Under the pieces are notes generated by a model. That model had not been told where the DNA came from, made no database searches, and worked only from the letters and a program-made list of their open reading frames with translations. Source: an uncultured Bacteroidia bacterium (GTDB lineage: Bacteria > Bacteroidota > Bacteroidia > Bacteroidales > Prolixibacteraceae). From it: DNA of 55,049 nucleotides. Below are positions 34,925-42,692 of the stretch, piece after piece. The translations under genes were made by a program, and so were the position numbers. The stretch is taken from contig CAIVGL010000124.1 in the NCBI GenBank assembly GCA_903905505.1, positions 1-55,049 of the forward strand. Reading direction: 5' to 3'. How positions within the stretch are numbered: the first letter of the stretch is position 1; the number at the start of each line of letters is the position of its first letter.

Positions 34925-36355
34925 TTATTTTTTATCCTGTTCGCGGTGGTGCACAACGACCTGAATTGGAAATTTTGTTTGCAGAAATTCGCTCATTCGT
35001 TCAGCCGCATAAACAGATCGGTGTTGCCCACCAGTGCATCCGAAGCTTACCGATAGATGGGTAAAACCACGCTCAATATATTTTTGTACCGTTCGCTCCA
35101 CGGTAGCATAGATGGGCTCTAAAAATTCGCTCATATCAGATTCAGCTTGGAAGAATTCAATTACAGCCTGGTCTTTACCGGTTAAAAGTTTGTACTGTTC
35201 GTATCTACCGGGATTGTGAATCGAGCGACAATCAAAAACAAATCCACCACCATTTCCAGAATTATCAACTGGATAACCATTCTTATATGAAAAGCTAGTC
35301 ACCTCAACGGTTAGATCAACAGGGATTGGAGCAATATCTTTTAGCATTTGCGTTTCAGGCAAGGAGGCTAAGACCTTTAAAAGTTCATTTAACTCTATAG
35401 GCAATTGAACTTTAGACAAAATAATGGTAAGATTCTTAAGCGCGTAAGGGATACTTTTTAAGAAATGCTCCTTTTTTTCATAAAATCCGCGGAACCCATA
35501 GGCACCCATAGCTTGCATGATCCGAATAAGCACATAACCATAGAAAAATTGACGAAAATCTTCGCGATTTACAGGATGAATCTTTTCCAGTTCGTTGAGG
35601 TAATGATCGATGAGTTGTTCTCGAACGATTTCTGGAATATCCGCTTTTGCATCGTAGAGTAACGAAGCTAAATCATATTGCAAAGCCCCTTGCCTACCCC
35701 CTTGATAATCAATAAACCAAGGCTCCTGATCGACCAACATGATATTGCGACTTTGAAAGTCACGAAACATAAAGAATTGATTTTCTGCCTGAAGCAGATA
35801 ATCGGTAAACGAGATAAAATCGTCTTCCAGCAATTGTTCGTTAAAAGATATCTTGGCTAGTTTAAGGAAATAATACTTAAAATAATTCAAGTCCCACATC
35901 ATCGACTGACGGTCAAAAGCTTTTCGAGGATAGCAGAAATCATAATTAAGATCCTGTCCAGCAATCACCTGCAGCTTAGGAAGCTCCTGGACGATCTTTT
36001 TATAGACCTCAACAATTTTATCACAGAACCCCTCTTTTTCGCGAAGTTCAGTTAGAAAACTATACAGAGTAGTGGTTCCCAGGTCTTCCTGAAGGTAGAT
36101 GCATTGATCTACGTCATAGGCATAGATCTCTGGAACATTTATCCCTTTGATTTTAAAATGTCTTGAGAACTCCACAAAGGCATTATTCTCTTTGACATCC
36201 TCATTCCAGGTACCTATGGCGACATAATTTTTACTTGTAAGTCGAATGTATTCACGATAAGAGCCCGACATGGGCAAGATCTCTATTGAAATAGGTGACT
36301 CCTTAAAATAAGTCTCAAAAAGAGTGATTAACGATTGTTGAATTTTCTGTTTCAA
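34925..36355 (-). CDS. AmgK-like sugar kinase fused to a RapZ C-terminal domain
   Basis: 476 residues with two parts. Residues about 1-330 are an aminoglycoside-phosphotransferase fold: MSGSYREYIRLTS (nucleotide loop), catalytic FRDFQSRNIM and metal-binding FIDYQGGRQG. That is the AmgK type, which phosphorylates MurNAc or GlcNAc at C1. Residues about 350-470 match the RapZ C-terminal domain: FVFDCRSIHNPG, LTGKDQAVIEFF and GCTGGQHRSVYAAERM. In E. coli that domain senses glucosamine-6-phosphate. The RapZ N-terminal P-loop ATPase is absent. A -7 box (TACCTTTG) is at 36395-36402. The nucleotidyltransferase gene follows. Confidence 0.88.
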   Translation of the reverse strand: MKQKIQQSLITLFETYFKESPISIEILPMSGSYREYIRLTSKNYVAIGTWNEDVKENNAFVEFSRHFKIKGINVPEIYAYDVDQCIYLQEDLGTTTLYSFLTELREKEGFCDKIVEVYKKIVQELPKLQVIAGQDLNYDFCYPRKAFDRQSMMWDLNYFKYYFLKLAKISFNEQLLEDDFISFTDYLLQAENQFFMFRDFQSRNIMLVDQEPWFIDYQGGRQGALQYDLASLLYDAKADIPEIVREQLIDHYLNELEKIHPVNREDFRQFFYGYVLIRIMQAMGAYGFRGFYEKKEHFLKSIPYALKNLTIILSKVQLPIELNELLKVLASLPETQMLKDIAPIPVDLTVEVTSFSYKNGYPVDNSGNGGGFVFDCRSIHNPGRYEQYKLLTGKDQAVIEFFQAESDMSEFLEPIYATVERTVQKYIERGFTHLSVSFGCTGGQHRSVYAAERMSEFLQTKFPIQVVVHHREQDKK

Positions 36356-36394
36356 GTTGGGTTGTATTTAGAAGTGACTATCCTCATTGACGAT

Positions 36395-36402
36395 CAAAGG
36401 TA
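36395..36402 (-). promoter_or_regulatory. -7 promoter element (TACCTTTG) of the kinase-nucleotidyltransferase unit
   Basis: Perfect TAnnTTTG on the minus strand, about 40 bases before the ATG at 36355. No TTG at the -33 distance. Confidence 0.5.
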
Positions 36403-36450
36403 AAAAATCTCTGGAAATGGGTTTGTAATCGAGCAGGGAAAAATAAGCAT

Positions 36451-36487
36451 AAAAAAAGCTGATCCATTAAAGGAACAGCTTTTTTTT
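36451..36487. terminator. Terminator after rplI
   Basis: Stem AAGCTG / CAGCTT with an inner TCC / GGA part and flanking A and T runs of 7, lying 35 bases downstream of the rplI stop. Symmetric, but the genes on both sides read on the minus strand, so it serves rplI. Confidence 0.85.
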
Positions 36488-36521
36488 ATGTAAATGGTGT
36501 AGTATATGATTAATACGCTAC

Positions 36522-36968
36522 TTATTCAGCAACAACTTCGAATTCGAGCTCAACAATAACTTCACGGTGTAATTTTACACGAGCAGCATGTTTGCCAATC
36601 TCTTTAATCGCATCTTCTTTAATGATAATTTGTTTACGATCTAAATCGAAACCTTTTTCTTTTAAAGCTTCAGCCAATTGAATATTGTTAACCGAACCAA
36701 ATATTTTTCCAGTTGAACTTGTTTTAGCACCAATAGAGATAGTGATAGCTTTAAGCTTTTCAGCTAAAACCAGCGCTTCATCTTTCAGTTTGGCCTCTTT
36801 GTGGGCCCGTTGTTTTTGATTCTCCGCTAATACCTTTTTCGCAGAAGAGGTGGCTAAAACAGCCAATTTCTGTGGAATAAGGAAATTGCGTGCGTAACCG
36901 TCTTTCACATTAACGCTATCGTCTTTGCTACCCAGATTTTGTACGTCTTGAAGAAGAATGATATCCAT
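36522..36968 (-). CDS. rplI: 50S ribosomal protein L9
   Basis: 148 residues. The N-terminal L9 signature MDIILLQDVQNLGSKDDSVNVKDGYARNFLIP is present, followed by the long connecting helix (about 40-75) and the C-terminal domain. It binds 23S rRNA near the L1 stalk and helps keep the reading frame. Last gene of rpsF-rpsR-rplI, 17 bases after rpsR. Confidence 0.97.
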   Translation of the reverse strand: MDIILLQDVQNLGSKDDSVNVKDGYARNFLIPQKLAVLATSSAKKVLAENQKQRAHKEAKLKDEALVLAEKLKAITISIGAKTSSTGKIFGSVNNIQLAEALKEKGFDLDRKQIIIKEDAIKEIGKHAARVKLHREVIVELEFEVVAE

Positions 36969-36985
36969 TTTTGTATCTCCTATTA

Positions 36986-37255
36986 TTATTTCATCAAATC
37001 TGTTACATAAGGCAGCAACGCAATCATTCTAGCGCGTTTTACAGCCTGTGATACTTTACGTTGATACTTCAATGAAGTACCTGTAAGGCGGCGTGGCAAG
37101 ATTTTCCCTTGCTCGTTTAGGAATTTTTTCAAAAATTCAGGGTCTTTATAATCCACATAACGGATACCTGATTTTTTAAAACGACAATACTTTTTCTTTT
37201 TTACCTCAACCGATGGCGGAGTAAGGTATCTAATTTCGCTTGAATTCGTGGCCAT
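36986..37255 (-). CDS. rpsR: 30S ribosomal protein S18
   Basis: 89 residues. The conserved core [40 protein letters not shown] and [10 protein letters not shown] is complete. It binds the platform of the 30S subunit next to S6. It lies between rpsF (3-base gap) and rplI. No ssb gene is inserted here, unlike many bacteria. Confidence 0.97.
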   Translation of the reverse strand: MATNSSEIRYLTPPSVEVKKKKYCRFKKSGIRYVDYKDPEFLKKFLNEQGKILPRRLTGTSLKYQRKVSQAVKRARMIALLPYVTDLMK

Positions 37256-37258
37256 GAC

Positions 37259-37612
37259 TTAGTTCTCCTTTTGAGTTTTAGCATTTACCTTCTTTTGTCT
37301 CTTTGCGCTGTACTCAGCGGCGTATTTATCCAATTTCAATGTTATGAAACGGATGATACGTTCGTCACGGCGAAACTCTATTTCAAGTTTACCGATGAAT
37401 GCAGAATCAGCCTTGAATTCGAGCAGATGATAAAATCCTGTCGATTTCTTTTGAATGGGGTAGGCTAATTTCTTTAGACCCCAATGTTCTTCATGGATAA
37501 GTTCGCTACCACTAGCAGTGATCAGATCCTTGAACTTTCCTACCGCTTCCTTTATCTGAGCCTCAGATAAAACGGGAGTAGCAATGAAAACGGTTTCGTA
37601 CTGGTTCAACAT
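37259..37612 (-). CDS. rpsF: 30S ribosomal protein S6
   Basis: 117 residues. [20 protein letters not shown] opens the ferredoxin-like S6 fold; the [13 protein letters not shown] and FYHLLEFKA strands follow. The C-terminal tail is Lys-rich ([16 protein letters not shown]). First gene of the operon, with promoter elements at 37660-37690. Confidence 0.96.
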   Translation of the reverse strand: MLNQYETVFIATPVLSEAQIKEAVGKFKDLITASGSELIHEEHWGLKKLAYPIQKKSTGFYHLLEFKADSAFIGKLEIEFRRDERIIRFITLKLDKYAAEYSAKRQKKVNAKTQKEN

Positions 37613-37659
37613 ACTGTTAAAGTTTTACATTAAACATTAATCAATTATTATAAGTGGCG

Positions 37660-37690
37660 CAAAAGTAGAAATATTTTCAATGAATACCAA
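37660..37690 (-). promoter_or_regulatory. Promoter of rpsF-rpsR-rplI
   Basis: On the minus strand a TTG (37690-37688) is followed after 20 bases by TACTTTTG (37667-37660). Both element and spacing match the Bacteroidota sigma-70 pattern, about 48 bases before the rpsF start. This is the best-matched complete promoter in the window. Confidence 0.65.
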
Positions 37691-37810
37691 CACTTTCAAT
37701 AGAAAACGATGCATTATTTCTAAATTGCTAATTAGCTAATTCATAGCGACTAGGTGCATTAATCCATATAATTAATAGAACTAAAGTCACCTGAATTCAA
37801 AATCACGCAT

Positions 37811-37841
37811 AAAAAAGCGCTGAAACATCCACAAATTCAGC
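37811..37841 (-). terminator. Terminator-like hairpin with no assigned gene
   Basis: On the minus strand the stem GCTGAA / TTCAGC (11-base loop) is followed by GC and six T's. No annotated gene ends near it. It lies downstream of the hairpin and mini-ORF at 37890-37980 on the same strand. Confidence 0.45.
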
Positions 37842-37889
37842 TGCCCTATTCATCCTGTAGATCCTTGACGCACAACTCATTTAAAATCC

Positions 37890-37920
37890 AAAAGAGCCAT
37901 CCAGGAAGGACAGCTCTTTT
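37890..37920. terminator. Hairpin with A and T flanks, no assigned gene
   Basis: 8-bp stem AAAAGAGC / GCTCTTTT with an inner TCC / GGA part and a 5-base loop. It could end transcription in either direction, but no ORF ends beside it. On the minus strand it lies 22 bases after the mini-ORF at 37942-37980. Confidence 0.5.
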
Positions 37921-37941
37921 GTTTGGGTTTAGTTTAGAAAA

Positions 37942-37980
37942 TTAGAGTCTTAGTAAAAGAACAATAATCACTTTTTTCAT
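37942..37980 (-). other. Possible 12-residue leader peptide (MKKVIIVLLLRL)
   Basis: On the minus strand ATG AAA AAA then GTG ATT ATT GTT CTT TTA CTA AGA CTC TAA. The peptide holds two Ile, two Val and four Leu among 12 residues and is followed by a terminator-like hairpin, the layout of a branched-chain amino-acid attenuator. No biosynthetic gene follows; the next minus-strand gene is rpsF with its own promoter. A weak -7 (TACTTTAG, 37999-37992) lies upstream. Chance cannot be excluded for so short a frame. Confidence 0.25.
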
Positions 37981-38109
37981 TTAAGCATCGGCTAAAGTAA
38001 AAGATTTTCTTAAAAAATGTTAATCCTATCTTTTTTTTCACCTCTAAATCAGTCTGAATTATTACAACACACAGACCAAACAATTAATTAACAGTTATTT
38101 AATGTCTAA

Positions 38110-38145
38110 ATTTTAAAAACATGTTTAACAGCATGTTTTTAAAAT
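38110..38145. repeat. Perfect 14-bp inverted repeat in a gene-free stretch
   Basis: Arms ATTTTAAAAACATG (38110-38123) and its exact complement (38132-38145) around the 8-base loop TTTAACAG. Between the ribosomal-protein operon and tRNA-Thr, with no ORF next to it. The right arm contains TTTTT followed by AAAAT, so a terminator function is weak. Confidence 0.55.
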
Positions 38146-38222
38146 CAAATCCTCCACACCTAATTATTCATAATATATAACACAAACCATTCGACTAACC
38201 AATTTATGGTCTTTAATTTCGT

Positions 38223-38230
38223 TACATTTG
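38223..38230 (+). promoter_or_regulatory. -7 promoter element (TACATTTG) of tRNA-Thr
   Basis: Perfect TAnnTTTG 10 bases before the mature tRNA 5' end; the transcript would have only a few leader bases. No -33 TTG found. Confidence 0.5.
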
Positions 38231-38240
38231 CAATTCAATT

Positions 38241-38313
38241 GCCACTTTAGCTCAGTTGGTAGAGCAGCTCATTCGTAATGAGCAGGTCGTGGGTTCAAGT
38301 CCCATTAGTGGCT
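38241..38313 (+). tRNA. tRNA-Thr (anticodon CGT)
   Basis: A 73-base cloverleaf. Acceptor GCCACTT / TAGTGGC pairs except a T-T at position 7. D-stem GCTC / GAGC, anticodon stem GCTCA / TGAGC with the loop TTCGTAA (anticodon CGT, reading ACG), T-arm GTGGG / CCCAT with the loop TTCAAGT. The 3' CCA is not encoded, so it is added by the nucleotidyltransferase. Confidence 0.95.
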
Positions 38314-38366
38314 CTATTGATCCAAATTGCATCCCTACACCAAATACCTTTAACACTAACCCATGA

Positions 38367-38396
38367 TTGGATTTTAATCGTTAAGTTAAAATCCAA
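38367..38396 (+). terminator. Inverted repeat downstream of tRNA-Thr, possible terminator
   Basis: Perfect 11-bp arms TTGGATTTTAA and TTAAAATCCAA with an 8-base loop, 54 bases after the tRNA. There is no T-run after it, so intrinsic termination would be weak. Confidence 0.35.
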
Positions 38397-38463
38397 CCAA
38401 ATAACGATCAAAATAAAAATCGCGATTGATTAAACGTATTGCGGTAAAACCATTCCTATGATG

Positions 38464-38498
38464 GTTTCCATTTTAAAAATTAAGTTAAATTTGGAAAC
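38464..38498 (+). promoter_or_regulatory. RND operon promoter region with operator-like inverted repeat
   Basis: Arms GTTTCCA (38464-38470) and TGGAAAC (38492-38498) flank 21 AT-rich bases. The right arm overlaps a perfect -7 element TAAATTTG (38486-38493); the left arm sits where -33 contacts would fall. A dimeric repressor bound here would block the promoter. No regulator gene lies beside the operon. Confidence 0.5.
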
Positions 38499-38526
38499 GT
38501 TTTTGATAAAGTAAAATCATTTAATA

Positions 38527-39567
38527 ATGAGTCAATTATATTCCTTCATCCTACTGATCCTAACGGTTTTGATTACCGCTTGTAATGCGCCTAAAAAAGA
38601 GTCGGCAATCGTCGCAAAACCTGCTGTTTTTGTAGATATTACGCTTGCCCAACTGCAAGATTTTACAAGTAGTCTAGAAGTTAATGGAGCCGTTCTATCG
38701 AATGAGCTGATTGAACTACACCCGGAAGTAAGTGGTAGACTAACCCTTTTAAATATTCCAGATGGAGGCATTGTAAAAAAGGGAACGATTCTAGCAAAGA
38801 TCAACGATGCAGATCTTCAAGCCCAAATGACTCAATACAAATCGCAACTTGAACTTGCCATCAAGACAGAAAAACGATTAAGCGATCTATTACGTATAAA
38901 TGGTGTGAATCAGGCTGATTATGATTTGGCATTAAATCAACTTAATGTCATAAAAGCAAATATTGCCTTTACTGAAGCACAAATTGATAAGACTATAATC
39001 AGAGCACCTTTTGCTGGAGAGTTGGGATTACGTATGGTAAGTCCAGGAGCCTATGTAACACCGCAGACATTAATCGGCACTTTAGGACAAAATGACAAGG
39101 TAAAAATTGACTTTGCAGTCCCTGAGTCTTACTTTGGTTTAATTCAAAAAGGAAATATTATTAAAGTAAAAGGAAATGGAGCGAAGGACACTTTAACAGC
39201 TACCATCTCAGCAATCGATCCTCAGGTAAACACGGTATCTCGCAACATCAAGGTAAGAGCATTATTGGGTACAGGTAAGTTATCTCCTGGTTCATTTGTA
39301 AAAGTGATTCTAGAAAATTCAAGAAAGACGATTATCGTGCCAAGCAACTCGATTATCTCAGAGGGTTATATCAGTCAAGTTGTAGTTGTTAAGAGAGGTA
39401 AAACTGTTTTCAAAACAGTAGAAACTAATTTGCGTAATGCGAACAGCATTGAAATAACAAAAGGATTAGAACTTGGCGATTCAGTTGTGGTGAGTGGAAT
39501 GCTTTATGTGCGACCGAATACTAAAGTTAAGGTTCAACATGTAAAGACCTTAGCTGAGCTTAATTAA
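38527..39567 (+). CDS. RND efflux periplasmic adaptor (membrane-fusion lipoprotein)
   Basis: 346 residues. A lipoprotein signal ends at Cys19 (LITAC). The MFP signatures follow: HPEVSGRLTLLNIPDGGIVKKG (lipoyl-like half), a short alpha-hairpin (about 95-145), KTIIRAPFAGELGLRMVSPGAYVTPQT (second lipoyl half) and a beta-barrel. It links the inner-membrane pump to the outer-membrane channel. It is the first gene of a three-gene operon; the pump gene follows 41 bases later. Confidence 0.93.
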   Translation: MSQLYSFILLILTVLITACNAPKKESAIVAKPAVFVDITLAQLQDFTSSLEVNGAVLSNELIELHPEVSGRLTLLNIPDGGIVKKGTILAKINDADLQAQMTQYKSQLELAIKTEKRLSDLLRINGVNQADYDLALNQLNVIKANIAFTEAQIDKTIIRAPFAGELGLRMVSPGAYVTPQTLIGTLGQNDKVKIDFAVPESYFGLIQKGNIIKVKGNGAKDTLTATISAIDPQVNTVSRNIKVRALLGTGKLSPGSFVKVILENSRKTIIVPSNSIISEGYISQVVVVKRGKTVFKTVETNLRNANSIEITKGLELGDSVVVSGMLYVRPNTKVKVQHVKTLAELN

Positions 39568-39608
39568 AAATGAATCTCCTACAAAAATCATTAACTAAGG
39601 TTTAGCGC

Positions 39609-42600
39609 ATGAATATTTCAGAACTATCACTAAGAAGACCAGTGCTTGCAACTGTTATGAGTCTGGGACTCATACTTTTTGGAGTTATTGGGTTTAACTT
39701 CTTAGGAATACGTGATTATCCAGCTATTGACCCCCCAGTAATCACAGTCAAAACACCTTATGCTGGAGCGAATTCTGATATTATTGAAAGTCAGATTACC
39801 GAACCGCTGGAAAAATCTATCAATGGCATCCCCGGCATCCGCACGATAACCTCTTCGAGCACCATAGGAAATAGCACGATCAATGTTGAATTTAACTTAA
39901 ATACCAATCTTGAGACTGCTGCAAATGATGTTAGAGACAAAGTAAGTCAGGCTATTCGAGACTTACCAAGCGACATTGACGCCCCACCAGTTGTAACAAA
40001 AGCAGATGCCAATAGCGAATTTATTATTCTAATGGCGCTTCAAAGCAAATCAAAAGGGCTATTGGAGCTTAGTGATTATGCTGAAAATGTTTTGCAGAAT
40101 AAGTTTCAGACTATTCCTGAAGTTAGTGGAGTTAATATTATTGGCGAAAAAAGACAGGCTATGCGGCTCTGGATTGATCCAAACAAGCTCAACGCCTATA
40201 ATGTGACGTTTTCAGATATTGAGTCTATCTTAAAGAAAGAAAATATTGAAGCTCCATCCGGCAAAATATATGGCAATAAAACAGAGTTAACTATTAGAGC
40301 CTTAGGAAGGCTTAAGTCTGAGGAAGACTTTAGAAACCTGATTTTACGAGAAGACAACAACGGAATCATCCGATTAGGCGATGTTTCTACTGTTGAGCTT
40401 GGTCCAGAGCATTATGAGCAAAGCTGGAAGCTCAATGGAGTAAATGCAGTAGGCTTATCCATTACGCCTCAACCTGGAGCCAATTACATTAATATCTCAG
40501 ATGAGTTTAATCGACGGCTTGATGAGATCAAGAGGTCGCAAAAAAACGACATTGAATTTACGACCCTAATTGACAACACCATTAATGTTCGGAAGTCGCT
40601 TACTGAAGTTAAGCATACCTTATTAATTGCATTCTTACTAGTTATCATAGTAATCTTTGCCTTCTTCCGAAATTGGCTGATCGCATTACGACCGCTTATT
40701 GACATCCCGATATCCTTAATTGCAACTTTTTTTGTAATGTATCTGGCCGGGTATTCGATTAATATCTTATCGCTACTTGGGATCATACTAGCTACAGGAC
40801 TGGTGGTCGATGATGGAATTGTAGTAACGGAAAATATATTTAGGAAGTTTGAAAATGGGATGCCTATTCGCAAAGCGGCATTAGAAGGAAGTATTGAGAT
40901 TTTCTTTGCTGTAATTTCTACATCTCTAACCTTAGCCATTGTATTCTTGCCCATATTGTTCTTGCAAGGTTTTATCGGAAGTTTATTTCGTGAATTTGCA
41001 GTTGTGGTGGCCAGTGCCGTATTGATTTCGGCTTTTGTCTCTTTAACCATAACTCCAGTATTAAATGTTTATTTAAATAAGCCAAATGCTCAGCATGGCT
41101 GGTTCTATCAAAAGACAGAACCTTTCTTTACCGGAATGGAAAATGGTTATAAACGAACCTTAAAGGCTTTTATTGGGATTAGAAAAACAGCTTGGATTAT
41201 TGTTATAGCTTGCCTTCTAATCTCCTATTTTATTGGTAGAACCTTACAAAGTGAGCTTGCTCCGCTTGAGGACAAAGGGATGATTCGTTTTCAAATCAGT
41301 GGCATCGAAGGAACGAGTTATAAAAATATGTCGAAGGCTGGAAATGAATTCTCAAATTTCTTGATCGATTCATTCCCAGAAAGGACATTTTCATTTCTTG
41401 CCATTCCAGGTTTTAGCAGTCCAGGGGTAAACGCGGGTACTGGCCGACTCGCCTTAGTGCCCGCATCAATGCGTGAGCGAACCCAAAATGACGTTGTGAA
41501 AGATGTCACCCAAAAAATTACACAGTTTAAAGATCTTCGAATCTTCCCTGTTGTAGAACAAACTATATCTGTTGGTTTAAGTTCCAAAGGAGCTCTACCA
41601 GTTCAATTTGTCATTCAGAATTTAGACTTTGATAAACTTAAGGCGATCATCCCTCAATTTCTTGATGCGGCGAGAAATGATAAAACCTTTCAAAATGTCG
41701 ACGTCAATCTTAAGTTTATTAAACCCGAGGTTGATATATTAATAGATCGAATAAAAGCTAGAAACCTGGGGCTTACGGTTACTGATATCTCGGCTGTGCT
41801 TCAAAGTGCCTTTAGCGGTCGAAGATTAGCCTATTTCATTATGAATGGAAGGCAATATGATGTCATCAGTCAAGTTGGAATACAAGACAGATTAGAGCCA
41901 ACGGATATCACCAAACTTTATGTGAGGAATAACCTGGGGAATAACATTGCTCTATCCGAAGTCCTCGAGATGAAGATGAATGCCAATCCTCCTACGCTGT
42001 ATCATTTTAATCGCTACAAATCTGCCACTATTTCAGCATCCTTAGCTGACGGCAAAACAATTGGAGATGGGGTAAATGCCATGCAAGCGATCAAGGCAAA
42101 ATTATTGGATGATAGTTTCCAAACTTCGTTAAGTGGTCCATCGCGTGACTTTGCAGAGAGCTCCTCGAATGTTGGCTATGCATTCATCTTAGCATTACTA
42201 CTTATCTATCTTGTCTTAGCGGCTCAATTTGAAAACTTTAGAGATCCGTTTATCATTATGATCACAGTGCCATTAGCAATTGCTGGAGCCATATTATGCC
42301 TGTGGATATTCAATCAAACGCTAAATATTTTTGCCGAAATTGGGATGATCACACTCATTGGATTAGTAACCAAAAACGGCATATTAATCGTTGAATTTGC
42401 CAATAAAAAGAGAGCACTTGGCTTATCTAAATTGGAGGCCGTGGTAGAAGCCTCAACTTTGCGACTCCGTCCAATCTTAATGACTAGTCTTGCAACATCA
42501 CTCGGAGCATTGCCCATTGCATTAAGTTTAGGAGGTGCGGCATCTAGTAGGGCTGCCCTAGGAATTGTAATAGTCGGAGGTATTATATTCTCTCTGGTTC

Positions 42601-42686
42601 TAACGCTATTTGTCATTCCAGCGATTTACACCTATGTCTCAGGTCATCATGCTACTCAAGACGAAATTGACAATCAATTTAATTGA
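39609..42686 (+). CDS. RND multidrug efflux transporter (AcrB/HAE-1 family)
   Basis: 1025 residues, the normal length, with 12 membrane helices and two large periplasmic loops. LSLRRPVLATVMSLGLILFG opens the protein. The TM4 proton-relay aspartates are in VVDDGIVVTENI; the matching TM10 lysine region is GLVTKNGILIVEFAN. The duplicate halves are both complete. It uses the proton gradient to export hydrophobic compounds through the adaptor and TolC-like channel. The spectrum cannot be told from sequence. No local tetR or marR gene. Confidence 0.95.
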   Translation: MNISELSLRRPVLATVMSLGLILFGVIGFNFLGIRDYPAIDPPVITVKTPYAGANSDIIESQITEPLEKSINGIPGIRTITSSSTIGNSTINVEFNLNTNLETAANDVRDKVSQAIRDLPSDIDAPPVVTKADANSEFIILMALQSKSKGLLELSDYAENVLQNKFQTIPEVSGVNIIGEKRQAMRLWIDPNKLNAYNVTFSDIESILKKENIEAPSGKIYGNKTELTIRALGRLKSEEDFRNLILREDNNGIIRLGDVSTVELGPEHYEQSWKLNGVNAVGLSITPQPGANYINISDEFNRRLDEIKRSQKNDIEFTTLIDNTINVRKSLTEVKHTLLIAFLLVIIVIFAFFRNWLIALRPLIDIPISLIATFFVMYLAGYSINILSLLGIILATGLVVDDGIVVTENIFRKFENGMPIRKAALEGSIEIFFAVISTSLTLAIVFLPILFLQGFIGSLFREFAVVVASAVLISAFVSLTITPVLNVYLNKPNAQHGWFYQKTEPFFTGMENGYKRTLKAFIGIRKTAWIIVIACLLISYFIGRTLQSELAPLEDKGMIRFQISGIEGTSYKNMSKAGNEFSNFLIDSFPERTFSFLAIPGFSSPGVNAGTGRLALVPASMRERTQNDVVKDVTQKITQFKDLRIFPVVEQTISVGLSSKGALPVQFVIQNLDFDKLKAIIPQFLDAARNDKTFQNVDVNLKFIKPEVDILIDRIKARNLGLTVTDISAVLQSAFSGRRLAYFIMNGRQYDVISQVGIQDRLEPTDITKLYVRNNLGNNIALSEVLEMKMNANPPTLYHFNRYKSATISASLADGKTIGDGVNAMQAIKAKLLDDSFQTSLSGPSRDFAESSSNVGYAFILALLLIYLVLAAQFENFRDPFIIMITVPLAIAGAILCLWIFNQTLNIFAEIGMITLIGLVTKNGILIVEFANKKRALGLSKLEAVVEASTLRLRPILMTSLATSLGALPIALSLGGAASSRAALGIVIVGGIIFSLVLTLFVIPAIYTYVSGHHATQDEIDNQFN

Positions 42687-42692
42687 TAAACA

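Noticed and set aside
37811-37890. A 25-residue minus-strand ORF overlapping the second orphan hairpin
   Set aside because: Too short, starts in a hairpin-rich region, and the translation has no resemblance to known small proteins.
40484-41050. 188-codon minus-strand ORF
   Set aside because: Antisense shadow of the RND pump; Ser/Thr/Ile-rich translation is an artefact of the opposite hydrophobic helices.
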